This document shows positions 54,982-63,366 of a stretch of 64,000 nucleotides of DNA, piece after piece. Under the pieces are notes generated by a model, which saw nothing but the letters and a program-made list of their open reading frames with translations, searched no databases and was not told the DNA's origin. This stretch comes from Mycoplasmatota bacterium (lineage in GTDB: Bacteria; Bacillota_I; Bacilli_A; Haloplasmatales; Haloplasmataceae), in NCBI GenBank assembly GCA_018394295.1, contig CP074573.1:868001-932000 (forward strand). The letters run 5' to 3'. The stretch's first letter is position 1. The number at the start of each line of letters is the position of its first letter. A program made the position numbers and the translations under genes.

Positions 54982-55692
54982 TTATTTAGCTAGTATATCA
55001 GGGTAATTTGAGATTATCGCATCCACACCCATTTTATCCATTGTAGTAGCAGTGTTTTTGTCATTAACCGTATAACATAATATCTTATAATTATTTTTAT
55101 GCGCATTTAAAACAAAATCTTCATTCAAATATTCTTCAGCTGGATGAATACTGTATGCATCAATACCACATTTCTTAAAATACGTCCAAGGTTCAAGTAG
55201 GTATGAATAAATTAAGAAACCAATCTTGATATCCTTATTAATTTCCCTAACAGTCTTTAAACTTAAATGATCAAATGATGAAATAATAACATCATCCATA
55301 CGATTATGTTTTAAAACTAAATCTACAACTTTTTGTTCAATATCTCTTCTTTCTTTTGCTAGATTCTTTATTTCGATATTCATTAAAATACCTGGTGGTA
55401 CAATTTCGAAAACTTCTTCTAAAGTAGGTATTTTTTCACCAGTAAATTTTTTATCAAACCAAGAACCAGCGTCAAGTGTTTTAAGTTCAGATAGTGTTAA
55501 ATCCTTAATATGTCCTGTGCCGTTTGTAGTTCTGTCTACCCTATAGTCATGACAAATAATGATTTCTTCATCCTTAGTCATTTGCACATCAAATTCTAAT
55601 CCATCACATTTTTGTTCAAGTGCTAATTTAAATGCTGCCAATGTGTTTTCAGGAGCATAGCCTGAAGCTCCTCTGTGAGCAATAATTTTCAT
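54982..55692 (-). CDS. glycerophosphodiester phosphodiesterase
   Basis: Hydrolyses glycerophosphodiesters to glycerol-3-phosphate and an alcohol. The 236-residue protein has IIAHRGASGYAPENTLAAF (catalytic His about 6, metal Glu), GLEFDVQMTKD with metal-binding Glu/Asp (about 36-46) and IICHDYRVDRTTNGTG (second His about 52), the GDPD pattern. No signal peptide, so cytoplasmic (UgpQ-like). Site GGGGAT. Second gene of an apparent minus-strand unit after the MgtC-like gene, 29 nt apart. Confidence 0.95.
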   Translation of the reverse strand: MKIIAHRGASGYAPENTLAAFKLALEQKCDGLEFDVQMTKDEEIIICHDYRVDRTTNGTGHIKDLTLSELKTLDAGSWFDKKFTGEKIPTLEEVFEIVPPGILMNIEIKNLAKERRDIEQKVVDLVLKHNRMDDVIISSFDHLSLKTVREINKDIKIGFLIYSYLLEPWTYFKKCGIDAYSIHPAEEYLNEDFVLNAHKNNYKILCYTVNDKNTATTMDKMGVDAIISNYPDILAK

Positions 55693-55721
55693 TAGATTAT
55701 CCCCTTGCTTTTGTTAATTCT

Positions 55722-56588
55722 TTAAGTAATTATTAAGTTTTCACATACTTCTACATCGATAGAATCATCAAGTCGTTTTATTTCTTCGAGCATGAAATCT
55801 GTATTGACTGTATAAGGTACCATAAGTGTAAATGTTATTAAGATTTCCTCTTCATCTAAATCATTTTCATTTTCATTATATCTTTGAATCTCAATATTTG
55901 CTATTTTAATATTTAATCGTCCAAGTACATTCCCAATTTCTCCGATTTGACCAGATTTGTCCTTAGTTAATACATTTATTTTCATATTTGAATTCTTCAT
56001 CATATGTCTTAATTCAAAGTTTCCTAAAGCAAACAAGGTAAAATAAACAATAATCGCTGCTGAAATACTTATCAAATACATCCCAGATCCAACAGTTAGA
56101 CCTATACAAGCAACAACCCATAGGCTAGCTGCTGTCGTTAATCCTTTAACATTAATACCATTTCTAATAATAGTACCAGCGCCTAAAAATCCTATGCCAC
56201 TAATTACTTGTGCTCCTAATCTTGCTGGATCAAAATTCCCAAGGTGATGGTATCTTTCGAAAATATCGAAAGAGGTAATCATTACGATACAAGCACCAAC
56301 TGAAACTAAAGTATGTGTTCGTAAGCCAGCAGGTCTATTTTTATTTCCTCTCTCTAATCCAATTAATCCACCCAAAATTGCTGCTATAAGTATTTTGAAA
56401 ACATTTTCAAGATAATCAGTGAAATTTATATTATTAATTCTTTCTCTTCCATTAGGAAACCATATAAAGATTGCTACAAATAATATTACGACACCGATTA
56501 ACATGCCTATTAAAACAGGATCTTTTAATAACTCTAAATAAAAATTTCTTGTTTTTTTAAATTTTTTGCTCTTTTTTTCTTTACTCAT
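55722..56588 (-). CDS. MgtC/SapB family membrane protein
   Basis: A 288-residue protein with about five membrane helices and a C-terminal ACT-like domain (about 205-288). Conserved MgtC blocks: LGGLIGLERGNKNRPAGLRTHTL (given in part as GLERGNKNRPAGLRTH, about 78-93), VSVGACIVM, AQVISGIGFLGAGTIIR and GLTTAASLW. An extra about 40 residues and one helix precede the usual start. MgtC proteins are linked to growth at low Mg2+ and in some cases inhibit ATP synthase. ATG 56588 sits 7 nt after GGGAGG. A long leader (about 250 nt) lies upstream. Confidence 0.9.
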   Translation of the reverse strand: MSKEKKSKKFKKTRNFYLELLKDPVLIGMLIGVVILFVAIFIWFPNGRERINNINFTDYLENVFKILIAAILGGLIGLERGNKNRPAGLRTHTLVSVGACIVMITSFDIFERYHHLGNFDPARLGAQVISGIGFLGAGTIIRNGINVKGLTTAASLWVVACIGLTVGSGMYLISISAAIIVYFTLFALGNFELRHMMKNSNMKINVLTKDKSGQIGEIGNVLGRLNIKIANIEIQRYNENENDLDEEEILITFTLMVPYTVNTDFMLEEIKRLDDSIDVEVCENLIIT

Positions 56589-56874
56589 CAAATGCTCCTC
56601 CCTTTTTCACATTTTGTTTACTTCTCAAATAATCAAATTTTTCTTTATAGTATTTAACAGTTTTGATAGTAAGCGCTTTCAATACCATTTATTGAAGATG
56701 GTGAAATATAATAAAGAAAGAACATAAAGATTCATCCTAAAAGAATATAGTTTGAATCGCATGTTCTTCATCTCTTTTTTACTTCTATATTAAGTTCTTG
56801 ATTACCTTTGATACATGCTTTAATTATATTAATTCAATTTCAAAAAGTATATCATACACTACTCCTTAAGTCAA
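56589..56874 (-). promoter_or_regulatory. long leader region of the MgtC-like gene with promoter, hairpin and cre-like site
   Basis: Minus-strand promoter: TTGACT (56874-56869), 17-nt spacer, TATACT (56851-56846). Transcription from about 56840 gives a leader of about 250 nt. It holds a two-part hairpin (AAGAACAT 56718-56725 with ATGTTCTT 56761-56768; GATTCA 56729-56734 with TGAATC 56753-56758) and a CcpA cre-like site TTGAAAGCGCTTACT (minus, 56682-56668). I found no M-box riboswitch conserved blocks. Confidence 0.55.
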
Positions 56875-56999
56875 ATATTATACATTTTAAATGAGACTTA
56901 GTGAAAGATAAAGCTCTTTTCAGATTTTTATTACTTTTATTAGTTTTTTATCAAATTTTTGTTATAATATAGTTGAAAAAACATGAAAGAGTGATTTAT

Positions 57000-58598
57000 T
57001 TGTTAAGATTATTATCATTAAAAATTAAAGTAGAAGAAGAAAATTTGGAAAAGAAAATTTGCGAATTCCTGAAAATAAATCAACGTGATTTAATACACTA
57101 TAATATCATAAAAAAGTCGATTGACGCTAGGAGAAAGGATCAAATATATTTTGTTTATGTACTAGATGTCTCTTTAAAAAATGAAAAGAAAGTGTTAAAT
57201 AAGGTAAAAAAGAATTTAGTTAAATCACCACAAGTTAATTACTGCCTACCCCCTTATGGAAATAAACCACTTCATCATCGTCCAGTTATTATCGGATTTG
57301 GTCCTTCTGGAATGTTTGCAGGATTATTGCTTTCACAGATGGGATTAAAACCAATTATTTTTGAACGAGGAGAGGAAGTCAATTCAAGAATTAATACAAT
57401 TCAAAATTTTTGGGAAAATAGAGTACTTAACCCTGAATCAAATATCCAATTTGGTGAGGGAGGAGCTGGAACTTTTTCTGATGGGAAATTAAACACGCGT
57501 GTCAAAGATTTAAGAAGTCAATACGTCTTACAAGCCTTTGTTGATCATGGTGCTAATCCTGATATATTAACTGCTTATAACCCGCATATAGGGACAGATG
57601 TATTAGTGGGGGTAGTTAAGAATATCCGAGAGAAGATCATTTCAAATGGTGGAGAAATCTATTTTAATTCAAAATTAAATGATATCTTAATAAAGAATGG
57701 AAAAATACAAGAGATTGTTGTTAATAATGAAACAATCAAAGTTAATGATCTAATTTTAGCGATTGGTCATAGTGCTCGAGATACTTTTTCGATGCTTTAT
57801 CAAAAAGGAATTCATATCAAACAAAAAGCTTTTGCGGTAGGGGTACGTATTGAACATCCTCAATTATTAATTAATAAAGCCCAATATGGTAATAAATATT
57901 GTCAATATCCTAAATTAGGTGCTGCTGAATATAAATTAACATACCATGCTTCTAACAGGAAAAGTGTTTATACTTTCTGTATGTGTCCAGGTGGTATGGT
58001 TGTTCCAAGTAGTAGCGAGGAAAATACGGTTGTTGTTAATGGGATGAGTGAATACAAACGGGATCAAGTCAATGCGAATAGTGCATTAGTTTGCACAGTA
58101 GACTCAGAAGATTTTGAAGATGATCATCCACTTAGTGGGATGTATTTTCAGCAAAAGTTAGAAGAAAAGGCTTTTCATCTAGGTGGGAATGATTATAATG
58201 CACCGATACAACTTGTAGATGATTTTTTGAAAAACAGATCTTCAATTAAATTAGGTTTCGTTAAACCAAGTTATCCAATTGGGTATAAATTTAGTAATTT
58301 AAATACCTTATTTTCTGAAAACATTGCTTTTGCACTTCGAGAAGCAATTATTGAGTTAAATAAAAAATTACACGGTTTTTCTTTAGAAGATGCAGTACTA
58401 ACAGGGGTTGAAACAAGAACTTCTTCACCAATTCGAATCCTTAGGGATGTCCATAATTTAGAAAGTATTAATGTTTCAGGATTATATCCAACTGGTGAAG
58501 GTGCTGGTTATGCTGGTGGGATAACATCAAGTGCAATAGACGGAATTAAAGTAGCTGAAAAAATAATTAGTAAATATCGATTAGATGATAAAAATTAA
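57000..58598 (+). CDS. FAD-dependent dehydrogenase (COG2509-type)
   Basis: A 532-residue flavoprotein. An N-terminal domain (about 1-85) precedes a Rossmann fold with PVIIGFGPSGMFAGLLLSQMG (here GFGPSGMFAGLLLS, about 96-109), IFERGEEV, and QFGEGGAGTFSDGKLNTRV (about 150-168), then GAEYKLTYH and YPTGEGAGYAGGITSSAIDG near the end: the uncharacterised NAD(FAD)-utilising dehydrogenase family. Electron donor and substrate unknown. Start is TTG 57000, four nt after GTGAT; the earlier frame start at 56973 lies directly behind the TATAAT (about 56962) and is unlikely. Confidence 0.88.
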   Translation: MLRLLSLKIKVEEENLEKKICEFLKINQRDLIHYNIIKKSIDARRKDQIYFVYVLDVSLKNEKKVLNKVKKNLVKSPQVNYCLPPYGNKPLHHRPVIIGFGPSGMFAGLLLSQMGLKPIIFERGEEVNSRINTIQNFWENRVLNPESNIQFGEGGAGTFSDGKLNTRVKDLRSQYVLQAFVDHGANPDILTAYNPHIGTDVLVGVVKNIREKIISNGGEIYFNSKLNDILIKNGKIQEIVVNNETIKVNDLILAIGHSARDTFSMLYQKGIHIKQKAFAVGVRIEHPQLLINKAQYGNKYCQYPKLGAAEYKLTYHASNRKSVYTFCMCPGGMVVPSSSEENTVVVNGMSEYKRDQVNANSALVCTVDSEDFEDDHPLSGMYFQQKLEEKAFHLGGNDYNAPIQLVDDFLKNRSSIKLGFVKPSYPIGYKFSNLNTLFSENIAFALREAIIELNKKLHGFSLEDAVLTGVETRTSSPIRILRDVHNLESINVSGLYPTGEGAGYAGGITSSAIDGIKVAEKIISKYRLDDKN

Positions 58599-58619
58599 TT
58601 TAATACCACTATTCATCTC

Positions 58620-58639
58620 AAAAAATGGTCACATTTTTT
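58620..58639 (+). terminator. terminator-like hairpin after the FAD gene
   Basis: AAAAAATG (58620-58627)/CATTTTTT (58632-58639), 4-nt loop. AT-rich but ends in T6, 22 bp after the stop. Confidence 0.6.
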
Positions 58640-58709
58640 GCATAAAATCATTATTTGATTACTTGTATAGTAGACCAATCATTTTTTTATGCTAGTACGT
58701 TTAAAATGG

Positions 58710-58738
58710 TTGTTTTATTTCAAATGGTGTTTTATTAT
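58710..58738 (+). promoter_or_regulatory. promoter of a possible mini-gene
   Basis: TTGTTT (58710-58715), 17-nt spacer, TATTAT (58733-58738), followed at once by GAGGGGTGGAG and an ATG at 58753. Confidence 0.5.
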
Positions 58739-58752
58739 AGTGAGGGGTGGAG

Positions 58753-58803
58753 ATGAAAATTCATCCAAGAGGGTATTTTATTATATATTTTAATTTATTA
58801 TAA
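58753..58803 (+). CDS. possible 16-residue peptide
   Basis: MKIHPRGYFIIYFNLL, a short peptide with a hydrophobic end, preceded by the purine-rich GAGGGGTGGAG and followed 4 nt later by a clean terminator. A promoter lies directly upstream, giving a transcript of roughly 90 nt. Whether it is translated, or the RNA itself matters, cannot be decided. No family recognised. The short distance between the possible ribosome site and ATG weakens the call. Confidence 0.35.
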   Translation: MKIHPRGYFIIYFNLL

Positions 58804-58807
58804 AAAA

Positions 58808-58836
58808 GCATAAATCAATGGATTTATGCCTTTTTT
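58808..58836 (+). terminator. terminator of the mini-transcript
   Basis: 9-bp stem GCATAAATC (58808-58816)/GATTTATGC (58821-58829), loop AATG, C then T6. Confidence 0.9.
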
Positions 58837-58934
58837 ATATTCGAAAATTTTTATTTAAATACATAACTTTATCTTTATTTACTTAATATTATATATAAAG
58901 AAAAAAATAAATTTACGATATGTGTTATACTTTC

Positions 58935-58962
58935 TTGACAATAAATGTATTTCAGTTATGAT
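58935..58962 (+). promoter_or_regulatory. promoter of the TPR gene
   Basis: TTGACA (58935-58940), 16-nt spacer, TATGAT (58957-58962), leaving a very short leader before ATG 58979. Confidence 0.7.
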
Positions 58963-58978
58963 TAAATGGGTGATACTT

Positions 58979-59884
58979 ATGAATCTTCAAGAACTCCTTT
59001 TAAACGCTCAAAAAGCTTATAAAAATAAACAATTACATCTTGCTTTAAATTACTATTTAGAGGCGGAAAAGATTATTAATCATTCTCAAAGCTTACTAAT
59101 TGATATCGCATTGATTTATGATGAACTAGGGGATTATGAAAATGCAAAGCGATATTATCATAAAGTGTTAGATTATGATGTAAATAATCCAATAGCTTAT
59201 TATGGATTAGCAACCATATTTGATAATATGAAACAATTTGACGAAGCAATTGCTTATTATAAAGAAGCAATTCGACTTGATGAACATTATTACCAAGCAC
59301 ACTTCTTTCTAGCGAATCTTTATGATGAACAAAAAGAGACAATGCTAGCGATTTATCATTATCAAAATGTTATAGAACAAAATCCTACTTACTTTTATGC
59401 CTATTTAAATTTAGGTTCTTTATATGAAAGTTTAAATCAAGATGAATTAGCTCTATCCTTATTTAAAAAAGCAGAAACATTAAACACTGAAAATCATCTC
59501 CTATATTTCAATTTAGGGGTAGTTTATAGAAAACTTAATCAAATTGAATTAAGTGAAGAAAATTATTTAAAGTCAATCGAATTGTCTACTAAACATGCGT
59601 TTACTTATTTAAATTTAGCAATTCTATATAAAGACGATAAAAACGATTTAAAAGAAGCAGTTAAGGTCTATTCTATGGGAATACGTTCTCATCCAAAAGT
59701 AGCGGTATTGTATTATAATCGTGCATGTAGTTATGCTTTATTAGAAGAAAATAAAAAAGCGGTGGATGATTTAGTTCAAGCAATATCTTTGGATGCTTCC
59801 TTATATGATTATATGAAAAAAGATGAAGAATTAACTTATTTAAGAAAGACATCGATTTATCTTCAAACTTTTGTCAATAACTAA
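58979..59884 (+). CDS. tetratricopeptide repeat protein
   Basis: A 301-residue cytoplasmic protein made almost wholly of TPR units (about eight, residues 5-285), e.g. ALNYYLEAEKI, NAKRYYHKVLDYDVNNPIAY, EAIAYYKEAIRLDEHYY, LALSLFKKAETLNTENH. No catalytic domain, so a protein-binding scaffold. Start ATG 58979 is four nt after GGTGAT; the longer frame from 58922 would begin upstream of the promoter's -35 box. Partner unknown. Confidence 0.9.
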   Translation: MNLQELLLNAQKAYKNKQLHLALNYYLEAEKIINHSQSLLIDIALIYDELGDYENAKRYYHKVLDYDVNNPIAYYGLATIFDNMKQFDEAIAYYKEAIRLDEHYYQAHFFLANLYDEQKETMLAIYHYQNVIEQNPTYFYAYLNLGSLYESLNQDELALSLFKKAETLNTENHLLYFNLGVVYRKLNQIELSEENYLKSIELSTKHAFTYLNLAILYKDDKNDLKEAVKVYSMGIRSHPKVAVLYYNRACSYALLEENKKAVDDLVQAISLDASLYDYMKKDEELTYLRKTSIYLQTFVNN

Positions 59885-59890
59885 TTTTAA

Positions 59891-59917
59891 TGCCTAAGCG
59901 GATTTTTCGCTTAGGCA
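59891..59917 (+). terminator. terminator-like hairpin after the TPR gene
   Basis: 10-bp perfect stem TGCCTAAGCG (59891-59900)/CGCTTAGGCA (59908-59917), tail only partly T-rich. Confidence 0.75.
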
Positions 59918-59959
59918 TATTGTATTATAGAGAGATTGTAAAAGGGGATTGTATATGTA

Positions 59960-60307
59960 GTGAGTAGCTTATACAAAACAAAACCTGGTGATACTATTCA
60001 CAAGATTATCGAAAAATACAATTCTTCATTTAAAGAATTTGAGCAACTAAATGATCTCAAAAAATTTAAGTTATTAAAAGGACAAAAGGTATTCATACCA
60101 ACAACTAATAATAGTAGTATTAAACTCAAAGAACTAATGATAAAAAATAATGAAACCATTGATGTTTTTATTTCTAAGTATAAAATATCTTATGAAGAAT
60201 TTAAATATTTTAATAATCTCTTACAGTTAATTCTTGAAAAAAATCAAGGGATTAACATTGTATATCAAGTTATATCACCAGTAGCGAATGAATTTGAAGA
60301 TGAATAA
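59960..60307 (+). CDS. small LysM-domain protein without signal peptide
   Basis: A 115-residue protein with one clear LysM unit, YKTKPGDTIHKIIEKY to KGQKVFIPT (about 5-48), and a weaker second one (about 56-100, NNETIDVFISKYKISYEEF). LysM binds GlcNAc-containing polymers such as peptidoglycan, but no signal peptide is visible, so the protein is either cytoplasmic, released by lysis or coat-like. The start is GTG 59960; an ATG at 59955 is directly followed by TAG, overlapping that GTG, so start choice is uncertain. Confidence 0.78.
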   Translation: MSSLYKTKPGDTIHKIIEKYNSSFKEFEQLNDLKKFKLLKGQKVFIPTTNNSSIKLKELMIKNNETIDVFISKYKISYEEFKYFNNLLQLILEKNQGINIVYQVISPVANEFEDE

Positions 60308-60372
60308 TATCATAATGTACGATTAAAAATAGGGCTATTGGCAAATGAAACACCTTAAAGCCCAATAATAAA

Positions 60373-60426
60373 AAAGAGGTTGTAAATCCATTAAAATGTT
60401 ATTTTTGATGAATTTACAACCCTCTT
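60373..60426. terminator. bidirectional terminator between LysM and BCCT genes
   Basis: AAAGAGGTTGTAAAT (60373-60387) pairs with 60412-60426 with one bulged base; A run left, T-rich right. Confidence 0.8.
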
Positions 60427-60539
60427 TATATTCTAGAAGATAAGTTTCCCATAATGGATAACTCTTTTATAATTTATATTATAAAAACATAAATACCAAT
60501 AAAGAATAAAAACTTATGAAATCAAGAGTTTCCTTATGA

Positions 60540-62141
60540 TTAATCTGTATTTTTATTCTGAAACTTCAGTTTCGTTGTAATGAGTGATTGTTCTACTGGG
60601 TAATCTTCTCTTAGTTGTTTTACTAATGATATTAAGATTGTTACTATCATTATTGAGAAAGGTAAACCAGTTATAATAATGATTGATTGTAATGTGTTAA
60701 GTGCTTTACTACCACCCAAAACTAAAACAGCTGCAGCAATAAATCCTTCCATACACGCCCAAAATACTCGTTGGGTTTTTGGAGAATTCAGCTTACCTCC
60801 ACTTGTTAAGTTATCAACAACTAAACTACCAGAATCACTTGAAGTAACAAAGAATAGAATGATTGCAAATAATGCAACTAAGCTTAATAAAGTGATTAAA
60901 AAATTATTTGTTGTTAAATTATTAATCATAACAAATAAACTAGTTGCTAAGTCATTGTTAATTGCTTCAGTCATAATACCATCTTTTATTTCATTTAAGT
61001 ATAAACCAGATGAACCAAGAATTGTCATTACGAATGTAATTACTATAGTTGGAATAATAGTTACACCTAAAACAATTTCTCTAATAGATCGACCTCTAGA
61101 AATTCTAGCGATAAATAATCCCACAAAAGGACTCCAACTAAACCACCATGCCCAGTAAAATATTGTCCATCCACTTTGCCAAATAATATCTTGTGTATCT
61201 TTTGCAACATAAGTTCCTATTTTGAAAAATTCTAAAATATATGTCGTAAATGCAAAAATATAATCTTTTAAAATAAAACCTGTTGGACCAATTATTAAGA
61301 TTATAAACAATAAAACTGCACTTAATCTTATATTAATTTCACTAAGTAACTTAATTCCCTTTGAAATACCACTAACAACAGATAATGTTGCAACAAATGT
61401 AATTATAATAATTAAGATTATCTGTACATTACTTGATATAGGAAGATTAAAAACGGAATTAAACCCAGCATTAATCTGTCTTGCACCAAGCCCTAGAGAA
61501 GTAGATAGTCCAAATAGGACACTTAATACTGCAATGGTATCAATAATATCTCCCCAAATACCATATATTTTTTCTTTTATTACTGGATAGAATAAACTTC
61601 TTATCGTTACAGGTAATCCTTTATTAAAACTAAAGTAACCAATACCAATTGCAACTAGTGAATAAATAGCCCAAGGATGGAATCCCCAATGTAAAAACAT
61701 TACTTTTAAAGGATCATAATTTCCTGATTGAAGTCCCTTTGGAATATTTAAATGGTAAATTGGCTCAGCAATACCATAAAAGAATATACCAATACCAATC
61801 CCTGCACTAAATAACATTGCGTACCATGAAAAACGACTGAATTGAGGTTTATCACCTGGATAACCTATGATGATTTTTCCATATCTTGTAAATGTAAGAA
61901 ATATTAATAATATCAATGTTGTATTCAACACCATAATAAACCATAGATTAAATTTGGTAGTAACCCACGTTTTCGCAATATCAAAACTATTAGCTGTAGA
62001 TTCAGGGAACATCACTGTAATAAAAATAAAGGTAAATACTAACATAGCGGATATAACAGATACAAAAATATTCATATCTAATCCATATTTTTTAAAATTT
62101 CTCTCGTGTAATTTTTCAACTGCGTTTGTGATTTTTTTCAA
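60540..62141 (-). CDS. BCCT family transporter, glycine betaine type
   Basis: Na+-coupled uptake of betaine or related osmoprotectants. The 533-residue protein has about twelve membrane helices, the Gly-rich SAGIGIGIFFYGIAEPIYH (about 91-109) and the BCCT hallmark WTIFYWAWWFSWSPFVGLF followed by ARISRGRSIREI (about 325-355) with the aromatic betaine cage. TTG start at 62141, eight nt after AAGGAG. The gene is preceded by a long leader with an intrinsic terminator, which suggests control by attenuation. Confidence 0.93.
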   Translation of the reverse strand: MKKITNAVEKLHERNFKKYGLDMNIFVSVISAMLVFTFIFITVMFPESTANSFDIAKTWVTTKFNLWFIMVLNTTLILLIFLTFTRYGKIIIGYPGDKPQFSRFSWYAMLFSAGIGIGIFFYGIAEPIYHLNIPKGLQSGNYDPLKVMFLHWGFHPWAIYSLVAIGIGYFSFNKGLPVTIRSLFYPVIKEKIYGIWGDIIDTIAVLSVLFGLSTSLGLGARQINAGFNSVFNLPISSNVQIILIIIITFVATLSVVSGISKGIKLLSEINIRLSAVLLFIILIIGPTGFILKDYIFAFTTYILEFFKIGTYVAKDTQDIIWQSGWTIFYWAWWFSWSPFVGLFIARISRGRSIREIVLGVTIIPTIVITFVMTILGSSGLYLNEIKDGIMTEAINNDLATSLFVMINNLTTNNFLITLLSLVALFAIILFFVTSSDSGSLVVDNLTSGGKLNSPKTQRVFWACMEGFIAAAVLVLGGSKALNTLQSIIIITGLPFSIMIVTILISLVKQLREDYPVEQSLITTKLKFQNKNTD

Positions 62142-62438
62142 ATAATCAACTCCTTATGAAAATAAAAAGCACCCTAACTCTTTATGTAAAGAGTTAGAGT
62201 GCTTAAGTTTCGCATTAAAAATACTCACATTATATCACTAAAAGTAATATAGTTCATTACCTATTATTGATCCTGAACAAGCCCCAGTTCTTATAAAAAC
62301 GATTTTCATTTCTGATTTCTCTATTAAGAGTAGACTTATATATCTCCGCATAATGCATAGATATACTCATATACCAGATACTCACAGATTTTACTTCTCT
62401 ACCTTAATAATTATAACATATGTGAAAGTAAATAGCAA
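62142..62438 (-). promoter_or_regulatory. BCCT gene leader: promoter, structured RNA and terminator
   Basis: Minus-strand promoter TTGCTA (62438-62433), 17-nt spacer, TATAAT (62415-62410); start near 62403. About 260 nt of leader follow, with paired segments (TATATCT/AGATATA; GTAGA/TCTAC) and end in a strong hairpin just before the ribosome site (see the terminator entry). This is the layout of a riboswitch or attenuator. I could not match it to T-box, lysine, SAM, purine or ydaO-type consensus blocks. Confidence 0.6.
62160..62205 (-). terminator. intrinsic terminator inside the BCCT leader
   Basis: On the minus strand AAGCACTCTAACTCTTTA and AAAGAGTTAGGGTGCTT form a stem of about 17 bp with one mismatch, followed by TTTTTATTTT and then, 9 nt later, the BCCT ribosome site. 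Confidence 0.85.
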
Positions 62439-62441
62439 ACT

Positions 62442-62690
62442 ATCCTATTGAAGTACAGTCGTAGTTAACTAAAACATCCATTTTATAGTCATTATATATC
62501 AATAAATCATATTGTCTATTTCCACCAAAAATAACTGTTTTTATGTGGTATCTAGAAGGGAAGAGTGCATTGATCCACAAAAGTAATAGTAGATTGAATA
62601 TAGGGAAAGCCAGCGTCTTAGGCGCTGGCCAGTAATAGAGGCTATAAGCAAATTTAAATTAGTTGTTTACCACAACCCTATTATTATAAT
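62442..62690. other. intergenic region between BCCT and DUF2922 genes
   Basis: About 250 bp without a gene. A GC-rich hairpin GCCAGCG (62609-62615)/CGCTGGC (62623-62629) probably ends the minus-strand DUF1659-DUF2922 unit, though its T tail is weak. Nothing else seen. Confidence 0.6.
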
Positions 62691-62911
62691 TATGGTAAAG
62701 TAATTTCATCAACGGTTCTTGTTACAAAATAAGCACCTTTGATTGCGACTAAAGCACCATTTTTACTATTAATCACATCATTAGTGATGATAGTATTCAT
62801 CGCTTGTTTTATGCTTAGTTCATCAATTGGTTCTTTTGGTTCATCAATGTTGAGTGTGAATGTTTTATTATTTTCAGCCATAAAAACTAATTGTAATTTT
62901 TTGTCTGTCAT
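62690..62911 (-). CDS. DUF2922 family protein
   Basis: A 73-residue protein with LQLVFMAENNKTFTLNIDEP at the start and GALVAIKGAYFVTRTVDEI at the end, the DUF2922 pattern. Such proteins are found in Bacillota beside DUF1659 proteins, as here; no function is known. Site AGGAGGTGAG. No signal peptide. Confidence 0.9.
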   Translation of the reverse strand: MTDKKLQLVFMAENNKTFTLNIDEPKEPIDELSIKQAMNTIITNDVINSKNGALVAIKGAYFVTRTVDEITLP

Positions 62912-62947
62912 TTATTCTCACCTCCTATTCATTAATTAATTAAGAAA

Positions 62948-63166
62948 TTAAATTGCAGCTAAAACGTAATCTTCATCAACACAAATGTTAGAAATAGGTT
63001 GTGAAAATAAAGGAGCTAAACTATTACCAACATCATATATTTGTTGTTCAGTTGCAGTCTCACGAATATTTTTGATTGATTTTCTTGAGTAGACTGGATT
63101 TCCTTTTCCATCAACACCATTATCTAGTACTAAGATTAATGTTTTGCCATCAAACTCTTTATTCAT
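62948..63166 (-). CDS. DUF1659 family protein
   Basis: A 72-residue protein with LILVLDNGVDGKGNPVYSRK, the DUF1659 hallmark, then IRETATEQQIYDVGNSLAPL. Start at ATG 63166 behind GGGAGGTGG (ATG 63169 is also possible). First gene of a two-gene unit with the DUF2922 protein, 36 nt apart. Function unknown; co-occurrence suggests a joint complex. Confidence 0.9.
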   Translation of the reverse strand: MNKEFDGKTLILVLDNGVDGKGNPVYSRKSIKNIRETATEQQIYDVGNSLAPLFSQPISNICVDEDYVLAAI

Positions 63167-63324
63167 CATCTCCACCTCCCTTCATACTATAAATAAATCA
63201 TTTTTCATAAAATGGGGAAAAAACTTTAAAAAATATTAGTAAATGATAAAATATGATTATAACTATACAAGTTAGTTTTGGTGATTTTCTTTAGGAAAAA
63301 TTAGATTATGTTATAGTAAATTTG

Positions 63325-63333
63325 TGTTATAAT
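63325..63333 (+). promoter_or_regulatory. extended -10 promoter of trmFO
   Basis: TGTTATAAT (63325-63333) is an extended -10 box (TG, one base, TATAAT), 34 bp before the trmFO start. No good -35 box is seen, which is usual for extended -10 promoters. Confidence 0.6.
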
Positions 63334-63366
63334 AATAGATAGATTTATAAATTAGGAGATGTATAT

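Noticed and set aside
56589-56840. M-box magnesium riboswitch upstream of the MgtC-like gene
   Set aside because: The conserved GTTAGGTGAGGCTCC-like core is absent.
60679-62145. Plus-strand frames of 159 and 92 residues
   Set aside because: Lie inside the BCCT transporter gene on the opposite strand and have no ribosome sites or recognisable motifs.
62206-62403. Lysine riboswitch in the BCCT leader (starts with AAGGTAGAG and contains GAGTAT)
   Set aside because: The downstream conserved blocks of the L-box (GAUGAA..GGGG, CGCCGAAG, final GGAGNGCUACC) are missing.
62142-62403. T-box leader before the BCCT gene
   Set aside because: No AGGGTGGNACCGCG-like antiterminator sequence and no anticodon-style specifier region that I can recognise.
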